The notes under the pieces were generated by a model that ran no database searches, was not told the DNA's origin, and worked only from the letters and a program-made list of their open reading frames with translations. Shown here piece by piece: positions 21,170 to 32,332 of a stretch of 47,753 nt of DNA. Source of the stretch: Nemertoderma westbladi. Its lineage: Eukaryota; Xenacoelomorpha; Nemertodermatida; Nemertodermatidae. The translations under genes were made by a program, and so were the position numbers. Every line of letters begins with the position of its first letter. Position 1 is the first letter of the stretch. Location of the stretch: contig JAUCBJ010002948.1 in NCBI GenBank assembly GCA_032718475.1, positions 1 to 47,753 of the forward strand. The letters are read 5' to 3'.

Positions 21170-22064
21170 GGACTAAGACTGTGGGACTAAGACTGTGGGT
21201 CTAAGACTGTGGGACTAAGACTGTGGGACTAAGACTGTGGGATTAAGACTGTGGGACTAAGACTGTGGGACTAAGACTGTGGGACTAAGACTGTGGGACT
21301 AAGACTGTGGGACTAAGACTGTGGGACTAAGACTGTGGGACTAAGACTGTGGGACTAAGACTGTGGGACTAAGACTGTGGGACTAAGACTGTGGGACTAA
21401 GACTGTGTGGGACTAAGACTGTGGGACTAAGACTGTGGGACTAAGACTGTGGGACTAAGACTGTGGGACTAAGACTGTGGGACTAAGACTGTGGGACTAA
21501 GACTGTGGGACTAAGACTGTGGGACTAAGACTGTGGGACTAAACACTGTGGGACTAAGACTGTGGGACTAAGACTGTGGGACTAAGACTGTGGGACTAAG
21601 ACTGTGGGTCTAAGACTGTGGGACTAAGACTGTGGGTCTAAGACTGTGGGACTAAGACTGTGGGACTAAGACTGTAGGACTAAGACTGTGGGACTAAGAC
21701 TGTGGGACTAAGACTGTGGGACTAAGACTGTGTCTAAGACTGTGGGACTAAGACTGTGTCTAAGACTGTGGGACTAAGACTGTGGGACTAAGACTGTGTG
21801 ACTAAGACTGTGGGACTAAGACTCTGGGACTAAGACTGTGGGACTAAGACTGTGGGACTAAGACTGTGGGACTAAGACTGTGGAACTAAGACTGTGGAAC
21901 TAAGACTGTGGGACTAAGACTGTGGGACTAAGACTGTGGGACTAAGACTGTGGCACTAAGACTGTGGGACTAAGACTGTGGGACTAAGACTGTGGGACTA
22001 AGACTGTGGGTCTAAGACTGTGGGACTAAGACTGTGGGACTGAGACTGTGGGACTAAGACTGTG
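21170..22064. repeat. 14-bp minisatellite, about 64 copies
   Basis: Unit GGACTAAGACTGTG repeated almost without change; variants (GGTCTAAG, AGGACT, GTGTCTAAG) are scattered, with shortened units near 21730 and 21760. Unit length is not a multiple of three. Confidence 0.97.
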
Positions 22065-22331
22065 GTGTTGAACTTCGTTATTTTATTAAATATCGTTGAT
22101 TTAATAATAGCGGCGGAATGGGCATTTAAAAATGGCACAGACAGACCGACAGACCACCCAGAATGTATTGCGAATGTCAGAACAACAAAGCTGTACTTAT
22201 ATGTGTTTGCCCACGTTATAATGTACGAAAAGAAAGAATAAAAAAAATAAAAAAAAGATCTTACTATACGTGTGTGTTTCAAGGTTCAGTTCCGACCCAT
22301 TAGAGTAGCGATATAGTCAGTACCGACAAAA

Positions 22332-22999
22332 ATGAGTGGCGGTCGTTTCCTTGTTGGGCTACGTGAGGTACTGAACTCTGAGCGTATATTACGAACACGT
22401 CATCTAATCGATGCCGACATAGACTTTTGGCTTGACTCCAGCCTGAATACTCAGCCAATCGATCTAACGGAACTAGATAAAAGTCTAGAAGACAACTGTG
22501 ATTCCATAATCATGTCGGGGCTGTCGGAGGATACTGTGGAAGTTGTGGAACATGTTGGAGGTTTTCTCATTAGGAAAATGCGCGGGAAATCGGTCGAAGT
22601 GTGTGGTGATTGTCCATTATTTAAAAGCGTCGCCGTTCGTGATGAAAACTGTACATCATCGTCATCCTATACATATCTATATTATATCGAGGCGGCTTGA
22701 TAATACCTTCTAAGTCATTCGTTGAGTCTCTGGCAGATGTCTTTGCTCGTCTAGATTACAGCGAATCGCTACTAATAAATTCGGGTGTCCCAATCAGACT
22801 TGCCGCAATGCGCTTTATGGAGATGTATGGTGTACAAACCGATTTATTGTTCTGTGATACTCACAAATCCCGCATTACAGTTTTCAACCGCACCATCGTT
22901 AACATATACTTCAACAACGCACAACGTGAGTTGACTCACGAGCGTCGTGTGCAAAGCATTGTCACATTTAAACAACGACAGCGGTCAAAGTTGATGTAA
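22332..22999 (+). pseudogene. Broken transposase-like gene (THAP9/P-element C-terminal type, tentative)
   Basis: Frame 1 (22332-22700) starts MSGGRFLVGLREVLNSERIL and includes VVEHVGGFLIRKMRGKSVEVC followed by Cys-x2-Cys-like residues, resembling the YxxGYIxRKL...C..C block of P-element and THAP9-like transposases. The downstream frame (to 22999) begins GGLIIPSKSFVESL, the block that normally follows (RGGLxxPSxxxV). The two frames are offset by one base near 22685, so the gene is frameshifted or has an unseen intron; no GT-AG pair fits. The N-terminal DNA-binding and catalytic parts are absent. It is either a decayed transposon tail or a domesticated fragment. Assignment is by motif shape only. 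Confidence 0.4.
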
Positions 23000-24019
23000 T
23001 AGAGTTAAATAATTGCGTATTGAATACTAGATAATAGATATTATTTAGGGAGTTAGGGGTGGTTCATACATGATGTCACGGTTTTATTTTTATTTTGTTT
23101 TTTATTGTCTCTAAGAGTCAAACTAGTAACTGGGTGATTATTGTTTATATAATTTGCTATATAACTGGAAAATATAGAGACAGGGGGGAACTCGACGCAA
23201 AATCCGCCTTGGCAAATTAATTTATTACGTCCAGTCCCCCCCCCCCCCCCCCCCCCCCCCTATCTGGCTATCTGTATTCTAATATACAGATAGCTGTATC
23301 CTAATCTGTGTCATTTATCACCCAACCAGCAGTTATTTTGTCGTGTAACTATTCCACTATTAAAAAGCGGGCAAATAACTTCTCTGGGTGGGTAATATCT
23401 GAAAATAGAAGTTAACTTATGTTAATTATTTTCGCACACTATGTGACTCAGCCATTTTAGACATCCATAGATTGCCTCTGTAAATAAAGAGTAACATAGT
23501 AAAAATACAGTCTAGTCTTGAGGTTAATTGTGTTTTCGTTGTACTCTAATCCTGAATTGTCCTCTAATTGTAAACTAATTCTGCAACGTTTTTTACCCCA
23601 AGGCAGTACAATAATTCCATTCAAACGATGCTATACGGAAGAAACGCAATGGCCTCTTTTTTCTAGGCCAAATCGACAACCTGTTAGGCCGTATATACAG
23701 TATAGTCAGATAGTAGGCCATGGTACAGAGCGCAGTCAGGCAGTGCAACTGTCAGCCTGTCCGCACAGCAGGAACTGCCGCATTACAACAAACTTAACTT
23801 ACTGGTGTTACCGGTAACAGAGCAACAATACCTGTAGTACAACATCGCCTAACGCTGAAACTACTAGCAGTGAATTACATCCTGCAGTCCTGACTGCCTG
23901 AACTGATGTATGATTGTATCCTCTTAGCCTGAGCCTACTACCTGCAACCTGACTGCCTGTACATACTGCGTACTGACTGACAGACCAGCAGACTGTAGGA
24001 CTGTAGGAAGTGTTGAATT
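23000..24019. other. 5' flank of cortactin
   Basis: Contains a C25 run (23236-23260), next to it a hairpin of 11 bp (GCTATCTGTAT and complement, about 23266-23294), and AT-rich DNA. The cortactin promoter and 5' UTR should be near its 3' end. The ORF 23518-23817 is not protein-like. Confidence 0.5.
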
Positions 24020-24100
24020 ATGTGGAAATCTCAAACGGGAAAAGTCGCTCCACCACCAGTTGATGATGATGACGATTGGGATACTGATCCTAATTTTGTG
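24020..24100 (+). CDS. CTTN: Cortactin exon 1 (coding part)
   Basis: ATG at 24020; 27 codons, phase 0, ending AATTTTGTG before donor GTAAGT at 24101. Confidence 0.9.
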
Positions 24101-27100
24101 GTAAGTTCCGCTTTGTAGGCCTAAATCTGTAAATCCATAATTTTGTGGTAAGTTCCGCTTTGTAAATCCCTAATTTTGTGGTAAGTTCTGCTTTGTAAAT
24201 CCCAAATTTTGTGGTAAGTTCCGCTTTGTAAATCCCTAATTTTGTGGTAAGTTCCGCTTTGTAAATCCCTAATTTTGTGGTAAGTTCCGCTTTGTAAGTC
24301 TCTAATTTTGTGGTAAGTTCCGCTTTGTAAATCCCTAATTTTGTGGTAAGTTCCGCTTTGTAAATCCCTAATTTTGTGGTAAGTTCCGCTTTGTAAGTCA
24401 GGCAGTTCTACAAACTTTCCCGATATCGTGTTACACTGTTTATTTTTCGCGTTTTATTTGGTCATTCCTTCCGAAATATCAATGCAGCAAGTATCAACTG
24501 CCTATGGTTCGTTCCAGGCTTCCGAATTATGGCCAGGCTCGACTCATGAGGGGACTGTCCCGGCTGCCTGGGCCGCAAGTCAGTTCATATCGATTTTACG
24601 AATTGACAGATTGATTTGACAACATTATTCTAGTTAGTTTAGATACAGATAGGTATATCAGTATATATATATAGTCTGCAGTTTGAAAGTTAGTTTTGAC
24701 CACCATGTCGGTTGAAATTTATCGTTATACATGAACGAACACACTTCCTTATTGATATGGTTTTCATTCTGTTTGATTTAGGCCTGTTAAGTCATGCAAT
24801 CATCGCAAACCCGAAATGCACAATTCAGTGCCAGATATCTTTCGCTACCGGTATATTGTTTGGTTTGGTGTTGGGCGGCGCGGCGCAGGTTCAAATCCGA
24901 GTAAAAGCTGTAGAAATTTCGCACCCTTCCTAAACACGACTAAGATTTTCTCCAACCCAGCAGAAGTTAGTGGGAACTTAACTTCTGCTGGGGTAGTATT
25001 CGGTTCTGTTGGTGGTTGGTAGTTACGGATGTAGTTTGGTGACTGGCCCGCCTTATACAGTTATAGGAGGTAACAGCCAAGATCCTTCTGGTTGTCTCCG
25101 AGGTTTCGTCTTGGTGTAACTTATCTTTACTTAGGGTTAACCCTCTAACCCACCAAATATAATATATCTGTTTGTTTCAGAATGATTTAACGGAAAAGGA
25201 ACAAAGATGGGGATCGAAAACTGTGGAAGGGTCAGGTCGTCAAGGCGATATAAAGTAAGTAGCCTCAATAGATATGGAGAGTTATTGACAAATAGCACTC
25301 GCTTCTCCCACCCCCCCCCCCCCCCCTTCTCCCCTTCCTTCACCCCTCCCTTCTCCCCTCCATTATCCCCTTCCTTCTCCCCTTCCTTCTCCCCACCCTT
25401 CCCCCCACCCTTCTCCCCCTTCTCCACTCCCTTATCCCCTCCCTTATCCCCTCCCTTCTCCCCTCCCTTCTCCCCACCCTTCTCCCCCTTCTCCCCTCCA
25501 TTCTCCCCTCCCTTCCCCCCCCCCTTCTCCCCTCCCTTCTCACCTCCCTAATCCCCACCCTTCTACCCTCCCTTCTCCCCTCCATTATCCCCTTCCTTCT
25601 CCCCTCCCTTCTCCCCACCCTTCCCCCCTTCTCCCCACCCTTCTCCCCCTTCTCCCCTCCCTTATCCCCTCCCTTCTCCCCGCCCTTCTCCCCCTTCTCC
25701 CCTCCCTTCTCCCCTCCCTTCTCCCCTCCCTTCTCCCCTCCCTTCTCCCCTCCCTTCTCCCCTCCCTTCTCCCCTCCCTTCTCCCCTCCCTTCTCCCATC
25801 CCTTCTCCCCTCCTTCTCCCCTCCCTTCTCCCCTCCCTTCTCCCCTCCCTTATCCCCTCCCTTCCCTTCCCCTCTCCCTCCCCTTCTCCCCTCCCCTCTC
25901 CCTCCCTTCTCCCCTCCATTCTCCCCTCCCTTCTCCCATCCCTTTCCCTCTACCTTCCCTTCTCCCCTCCCTTCTTCCCTCCCTTCCCCCCTCCCTTCTC
26001 CCCTCCCTTCTCCCCTCCCTTCTCCCCTCCCCTTTCCCCACCCTTCTCCCCACCCTTCTCCCCCTTCTCCCCTCCCTTCTCCCCTCCCTTCTCCAGCATT
26101 TGCCCAGCATTTGCTTTGGACAATGGTTGGAAATACCAACCATGGCCCGACCAGACAATAAACTCTCATGGGAAAATTTTCAAACGCATTTGTCATGACA
26201 CTGGGTGTATAATTTTAAACGGCTTATCAACTCATTCATCCCTTTATCAGGGTGGTCTCACGTTTAGGATAAAAGATAAATGGGGTTCTGCTCTAGATTA
26301 TTTAGTATCCCCGGTTAACGAGGTATCTAAAGTCCCCTCAGCTATTAAATGCATGAATGTGGACAGAGATTTACGACTCCCCACTGACCATGCTCCGATC
26401 AGCGTAACTGTTGTTGCAACAAATATAACGTCATCACAACTACTCAACCGAGCGAAATGTTTGGGCGATGAGCTTTTGAATGCCTCAGATGCAATATCTG
26501 GACCCCCAACGGTGAATTGTGTTAAGGGAATTAAACCCAACTGCGCTTCACTTGATAAGTTTAAGTCGTTGTTAGAGTTAGCTATTCCTCCGAGCTATGC
26601 TCACTGCATGGCTCGCCCCTCTACCATTTACCAACCCATTATACAAACTGCCCAGTCTGATATTGATGCAATGTGCGGTGATTTCTCACTAAATATTTAC
26701 AAATACATATCTAACTCAAAACGTACCTCGAATTATGTAACACAGGAGCCAGTGACGGCAGGATTCGGATCAACGAAGAGTCGATGGGCGCGTCTCGCAA
26801 CCAATAATGACCCAAAACGCCTTTGGGCAGACATCGACTGGAATGGAGAAGTCTTATCTGACCAAGAATCCGGTACTCCTACTGACGATGAGTTTGCCGC
26901 ACACTATTCAAAGCTACTTAATGACTACACATTTGTTGAACGGGAGATTGTCTCAGACAGAAGGTTCTTTTCGGGGAATCTCATTGATCTCGATTGCTGC
27001 AAAGCTATACAATAGGATTCTATTAAATCGCATCAGGGATCCCATTGAGAGACTGCTCCGTGGAAATCAGAATGGGTTCCATAAAGGTCGTGGGACCATG

Positions 27101-30100
27101 GAGCCCATTTTGGCACTTAGAAGGATAATTGAAGAATTACCAAAAAAGAAAGACAGGCATCTGGCTGTTATCTTTGTTGACTTCTTCAAGGCCTTTGATT
27201 CAGTCTCTCGTTCACGTATGTTCAGCATACTTTCATTATATGGGATTCCTGATGAAATTATTGCAGCAATCAGATCAGTATACGATGGTTCGACAACATT
27301 TGTGTCTACTGTTGAAGGTGACATGAAACCATTTGAAGTGTTATGGGGCGTCCTCCAAGGAGACACACTTGCACCATTCTTGTTCATTATTGTGGTTGAC
27401 TATGTTCTACGCATGTCCTTAGATCATCATAATGATGATGGGGTGATGATAACTCCACCTACTGGCTCCAGAAGTCGAGGAAATCCTGCCAAGTACCTAA
27501 CTGATCTAGACTTTGCTGATGACTTAGGAGTACTCTCAGAATCATTAGATGGAGCCCAACGGCTCCTCAGCTCATTAGAACATGCTGCTTCTAGTGTTGG
27601 TCTTTTTATTAACTCCAGAAAGACCAAAATTCTGACCGTTAACTTTGAAAGTCCTCAGCAAGTCTCTGATCGGATGAGCATAAGCTCAAAGGATGGTATG
27701 CTTGAGCATGTGGACGACTTCTGTTACCTGGGATCATGGATCCGGAAGTCAGGTGAGGACCTTCGAATACGTAAGGGAAAGGCATGGGCAGCCTTGAATA
27801 GGCTTTCCAGGATTTGGAAGTCACCGAGAATTAATCGGAAACTTAAGGTCCGATTATTTAGAGCAGCAGTAGTTCCAGTACTCCTCTACGGGAGTCCATG
27901 CTGGGCTCTAACTGCTGAGGACACCAAATCTCTGGATGGCACATTCACAAGAATGCTACGCCGGGTTCATTGTGTCAAGTACAATGCACACATCTCCAAC
28001 CAGACACTATATAACATTGGAGGTGTCCCATTGGTTCCCCCAAGCTTGACATAGAACAAAATCGCCTCCGCTTTGCAGGACATTGCTTTCGCCGTGAGGA
28101 CCAGCCAGTGCATAATCTTGTACTTTGGCAGCCTCATGGAGTGAATAAGCATGGTGGACAGCCCATGACTTTCTTGAGACGCATCTTAAAGGACACTGGC
28201 CTTAAAGATGCGGATGATCTAGCAAATGTCATGGGTGATAGGGAGTTGTGGCGGTGCAATTTTGTTGACAAGCCGGCACAGCATTCTTAAAAATGCAGCT
28301 GCAATGCAGCATGCCGATCCTAGTAGTAGTAGTAGTTGTCTCAGACATAAATATACCATTACTTGACGATGACATAACAATTAACGAGGTCTATAACGCT
28401 GCATCCAACCTGCGACGCGGGAGAGCTTGTGGCCCTGATGGTATTTCTGCAGATTACCTAAAAGCCTTACCTGTCCAATGGCTTTTAACTATTGTTTTTA
28501 TACTAAATTGTGTGTTTACCTCGGGGCTATATCCTTTGAACTGGTGTTACACACGATTTGTGTCTGTGTTTAAGAAAGGAAATAAGTTGATATGCTCGAA
28601 TTACCGCGGTATAAGTATTATAAATTCTCTAGCTAAGCTCTATGACGCTATACTTACTTTCAGACTACAATCCTGGTTGAGACCTCTCCCTGAGCAAGCC
28701 GGTTCATGTAAAGGAAGAGGCTGTTTAGAACAGATCTTAGCACTCCGCCTCCTGTGTAACTATGCCAGAGAAACTAATAAGACCCTGTTTTTGGTATTCA
28801 TAGATTTCAAAACTGCATACGATATCGTCAATAGAAATTACTTGTTCCAGATATTACTTGACAGAGGTTGCGGTGGCAGAATGCTCCGTGCATTGCAATC
28901 AATTTACAAAGGAACACATGCACTGATTGGATCTGCTATAGTATCATTTAATAAAGGGCTCCGTCAAGGTTCCCCTGCCAGTGGATATTTGTTTACGTTG
29001 CTAATAGATGTATTTGTCCGTGCCCTACGTTCCCTCACCCCCGATAGTTGGCTAAAGTTGCTACATTCTGTTTTACTAATGGATGACACAGCGGTGCTTG
29101 CGACAAATAGATTGGCCGCTTTGGCCAAGCTGGATATACTAATTAATTTTTGCAAGTCTTCTGGTATGACATTGAACGAGAAGAAATCGATGTTTATGGT
29201 GATAAACGGCACTCTGAGTGGTAGGGAAGATATCATTCTGGAAGAGTATACCATAAAACATACTTCATCATATATTTATCTTGGCTCACCAATCACCAGT
29301 GATGGTTTAGTATCAACTGCAGTATCCCTCCATGCATCTGAGAAACAATGCCATCGGCTTAAGTACAGTTCATTTCTAATGAAAAACCCGGACATTCCGT
29401 TTATGATTAAAAAACAATTGTTCAATGCAGCAGTTGTGTCAGCAATAACATATGGTTGCGAAACGTGGTTAGGTGCTAATCTGAATGACGTCGAGGCTCT
29501 ATATGTCAATGGTAAGGAGTTTGCTAGGTGTTAGACCCACCACGTGTGGAGACATATGTCTCATTGAAGCGGGAATCCCTGACTTGAAATCGTTGGTACG
29601 TGAGAGACAACGAAAGTTCCTTACTAAATTCAAGGTTATTGAAGACTCCCCTCTTGCTGTCGCAATAGAAATAGCGAAAGATGGTAACACATCGATGTCC
29701 GCGAAAATAGATTCTTTGAAATCAGAACAGCGTAATGTTATAGACGAAGGTTCCCGACTCGTCAAGAAAAACGTTTCACTTTCAACGAGTACGAAACGCC
29801 ACCTGTTCAAGCTAATGAACCCGGACTTAACTTCCCCCCAGCTCTATTGTGACCCCTCAGTTCCCGAACGTCATCGCATCCCCTGGACCCGTTTTCGGCT
29901 GGATAGCCATAACTTCCCAGTAGAACGGATGAGATGGAAGAGGGCTAAACCCGAGGACCGAGTTTGTGGATGTGGTGGGATTCAGACCGAAGCCCATATA
30001 GTTGTAGATTGTCCTATGACAAGGACGTTAAGACGAGAATGCGCCCCCCTGTCTTGGTTATCTATGACTGAGATGTTCTGTCTGGATAACCAAGCCAAAA

Positions 30101-32332
30101 TAGCAAAATTTATCTCAAAATTAGATAATGTATTCGATTGAGTAAACAGCCCCCCCCCCCCCCCCCCCGATATATGTAATGTTTGATATACTTAGTTAGT
30201 ATTATGTGTGTTTGTTGGGAATATAAATATATGTTACTCTACTATGTATTACATCTGGTCCTCACACGGATATAATGTTGTCTATATAAACATCTGTAAT
30301 ATTTTTGTATGATAATGTGCTGTCTTATTTTGAGGGTGACGGTAGATATTTTGATTTGTACGTCTCATTTTGTATCTTGTTTAGTGCATATTACCGATGT
30401 TAGTTATGTAACAGTTAATGTGAAGACAATAAACAATCAATCAATCAATCTCCCCTCCCTTCTCCCCTCCCTTCTCCCCTCCATTCTCCCCTCCCTTCTC
30501 CCCTACCTTCCCTTCCCCTCTCCCTCCCTTCTCCCCTCCCTTCTCCCCTCCATTCTCACCTCCCCTTTCCCCACCCTTCTCCCCTCCCTTCTCCCTTCCC
30601 TTCTCCCTTCCCTTCTCCCCTCCCTTCTCCCTTCCCCTCCCTTCTCCCCACCCTTCTCCCCACCCTTCTCCCCTCCCTTCTTCCCTCCCTTCCCCCCTCC
30701 CTTCTCCCCTCCCTTCTCCCCTCCCATTTCCCCACCCTTCTCCCCTCCCTTCTCCCCTCCCATTTCCCCTCCCTTCTCCCCTCCCTTCTCCCTTACCTTC
30801 TCCCCTCCCTTCTCCCTTCCCTTCCCTTCTCCCCTCCCTTCTCCCCACCCTTCTCCCCCTTCTCCCCTCCCTTCTTCCCTCCCTTCCCCCCTCCCTTCTC
30901 CCCTCCCTTCTCCCCTCCCATTTCCCCACCCTTCTCCCCTCCCTTCTCCCCTCCCATTTCCCCACCCTTCTCCCCCCCCTTCTCCCCTCCCTTCTCCCTT
31001 CCCTTCCCTTCTCCCCTCCCTTCTCCCCTTCTCCCCTCCCTTCTTCCCTCCCTTCCCCCCTCCCTTCTCCCCTCCCTTCTCCCCTCCCATTTCCCCACCC
31101 TTCTCCCCTCCCTTCTCCCCTCCCATTTCCCCACCCTTCTCCCTTCCCTTCTCCCCTCCCTTCTCCCTTCCCTTCCCTTCTCCCCTCCCTTCTCCCCACC
31201 CTTCTCCCCACCCTTATCCCCCTTCTCCCCTCCCTTCTTCCCTCCCTTCCCCCCTCCCTTCTCCCCTCCCTTCTCCCCTCCCATTTCCCCACCCTTCTCC
31301 CCTCCCTTCTCCCCTCCCATTTCCCCACCCTTCTCCCCTCCCTTCCCCCCTCCCTTCCCCCCTCCCTTCTCCCTTACCTTCTCCCCTCCCTTCTCCCCTC
31401 CCTTCTCCCCTCCCTTCTCCCCTCCCTTCTCCCCTCCCTTCTCCCCTCCCTTCTCCCCTCCCTTCTCCCCTCCCTTCTCCCCTCCCTTCTCACATCCCTT
31501 CTCCCTTCCCTTCTCCCTTCCCTTCTCCCTTCCCTTCTCCCCACCCTTCTCCCCTCCCTTCTCCCCTCCCTTCTCCCCTCCCTTCTCCCCTCCTTTCTCC
31601 CCTCCCTTCTCCCCTCCCCTTTCCCCACCCTTCTCCCCTCCCTTCTCCCCTCCCTTCTCCCTTCCCTTCCCTTCTCCCCTCCCTTCTCCCCTCCCTTCTC
31701 ACCTCCCTTATCCCCTCCCTTCTCCCCACCCTTCTCCCCTCCCTTGTCCCCTCCCTTCCCCCCTCCCTTCCCCCATCCCTTCCCCCCTCCCCCCCCCTTC
31801 CCCCCTCCACTCCCTTCTCACCTCCCTTATCCCCTCCCTTCCCTTCCCTTCTCCCCTCCCTTCCCTTCTCCCCACCCTTCTCCCCTCCCTTCTCCCCTCC
31901 CTTCTCACCTCCCTTCTCCCCTCCCTTCCCTTCCCTTCCCTTCTCACCTCCCTTATCCCCTCCCTTCCCTTCCCTTCTACCCCCCTTATCCCCTTACTTC
32001 CCCCCCTCAGTTATAATATATATAACCAAAGTAATATATATCAACTGTTATTGAGTTTGATATCTATTGTGTAACTATTTCATTCAGTATCAACGAGCTC
32101 CGGGACCAGGTTACTGGCGACGATGTTCGCATCCGTAAAGCCTCATACGACGCCGGCCCCAAGGCCTCCTACGGATACGGGGGGGAGTTCGGGGTAGAGA
32201 CAGACAAGGTTGATAAAACCTCAGAGGGTTGGGAGTACAAGGCCAAGGTGGAGAAGCACACCAGTCAGAAAGATTACAAAGTCGGATGGGGAGGCGAGTT
32301 CGGCGTGCAGACGGACAGACAAGATAAGGTTG
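24020..32332 (+). CDS. CTTN: Cortactin, first three coding exons (gene incomplete)
   Basis: Three exons give the N-terminus of cortactin, an actin-filament-binding and Arp2/3-activating protein of the cell cortex. Exon 1 (24020-24100) encodes MWKSQTGK and the acidic [13 protein letters not shown], the Arp2/3-binding DDW motif. Exon 2 (25181-25254) encodes [19 protein letters not shown], like human NDVSEKEQRWGAKTVQGSG. Exon 3 (32088 to about 32332) encodes INELRDQV, then [19 protein letters not shown] and a second cortactin repeat ending GVQTDRQDK. Intron ends are GTAAGT/TTTCAG and GTAAGT/ATTCAG; the last donor is GTTGGT at 32329 or GTAACA at 32333. Human cortactin has 6.5 repeats plus helical, proline-rich and SH3 regions; none of these was found downstream in the window. 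Reading through exon 3 meets a stop within ten codons. Intron 2 is 6.8 kb of polypyrimidine satellite and retrotransposon. Confidence 0.9.
24089..24403 (+). repeat. 33-bp array duplicating the exon-1 splice donor nine times
   Basis: The exon end and intron start AATTTTGTG/GTAAGTT and the following TCCGCTTTGTAAATCCC are repeated. Donor copies start (at AATTTTGTG) near 24092, 24138, 24172, 24205, 24238, 24271, 24304, 24337 and 24370; spacing is 33 bp after the first, which has about 13 extra bases (GTAGGCCTAAATC). Every copy keeps the full GTAAGT. Extending the exon into the array meets in-frame TAG soon after the first donor. Confidence 0.95.
24404..25180. other. Rest of cortactin intron 1
   Basis: AT-rich with a perfect hairpin (24956-24992) and a tRNA B-box-like GGTTCAAATCC near 24889. 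Ends in a good acceptor, TTTGTTTCAG. Confidence 0.6.
24956..24992. other. Perfect 14-bp hairpin
   Basis: CCCAGCAGAAGTTA (24956-24969), 9-nt loop, exact complement 24979-24992. Same stem and loop lengths as the hairpin at 1621. Confidence 0.75.
25181..25254 (+). CDS. CTTN: Cortactin exon 2
   Basis: 74 nt, starts phase 0 at AATGATTTAACG and ends phase 2 before GTAAGT. Encodes the segment linking the acidic tip to the repeats. Confidence 0.9.
25305..26094. repeat. Polypyrimidine satellite, left part
   Basis: Almost pure C/T on the + strand, built mainly of a 12-bp unit CCCTTCTCCCCT with many variants, starting with a C16 run. It lies in cortactin intron 2 and continues at 30451-32006 beyond an inserted LINE. 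ORFs across it (poly Pro-Ser-Phe, or Gly-Arg-Glu on the other strand) are artefacts. Confidence 0.95.
26095..30450 (+). mobile_element. Non-LTR retrotransposon B, 5'-truncated, inserted in the satellite
   Basis: The left part (26116-26959) holds the end of an apurinic-type endonuclease ([22 protein letters not shown]) and linker. The right part (from 28336) continues with the reverse transcriptase: [55 protein letters not shown] and [10 protein letters not shown] (active-site MDD preceded by Leu rather than Phe/Tyr). A Cys-rich end follows ([17 protein letters not shown]). A frameshift lies near 29490-29535; the downstream frame stops at 30141. The 3' UTR contains C19 (30150-30168) and ends in AATAAACAATCAATCAATC. 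Element A interrupts it. The flanks are polypyrimidine on both sides, so target duplication cannot be recognised. Clade not assigned. Confidence 0.88.
26960..28335 (+). mobile_element. Non-LTR retrotransposon A, nested inside element B
   Basis: A 12-bp direct repeat TTGTCTCAGACA flanks it (26948-26959 and 28336-28347). It is 5'-truncated inside its reverse transcriptase ([20 protein letters not shown]), keeps [24 protein letters not shown] and the active site [11 protein letters not shown], and continues into [15 protein letters not shown] frameshift near 28050 moves the end to another frame ([13 protein letters not shown] to a stop at 28290). The 3' tail is a TAG microsatellite (28319-28335). 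These are hallmarks of target-primed reverse transcription. It differs in sequence from element B. Confidence 0.92.
30451..32006. repeat. Polypyrimidine satellite, right part
   Basis: Continuation of the 12-bp C/T array. Larger blocks recur: TTCCCTCCCTTCCCCCCTCC appears near 30680, 30870, 31040 and 31230. It ends in CCCCCCTCAG at 32009, about 80 bp before the true cortactin acceptor at 32087. Confidence 0.95.
32088..32332 (+). CDS. CTTN: Cortactin exon 3 (repeats 1 and 2)
   Basis: Acceptor CATTCAG at 32087. Encodes [20 protein letters not shown], then the first repeat and most of the second ([20 protein letters not shown]). The 3' end is uncertain by four bases (32328 or 32332). Confidence 0.85.

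Noticed and set aside
24880-24900. GGTTCAAATCC resembling a tRNA B box
   Set aside because: No A box or cloverleaf at proper spacing upstream.
25207-26196. ORFs rich in Pro-Phe-Ser or Gly-Glu-Arg
   Set aside because: Same C/T satellite; the first 16 codons of the + frame are cortactin exon 2.
30309-32054. 581-codon Pro/Ser/Leu ORF and Gly/Arg/Glu ORFs on the other strand
   Set aside because: Products of the C/T satellite; many overlapping frames are open at once and the region is intronic.
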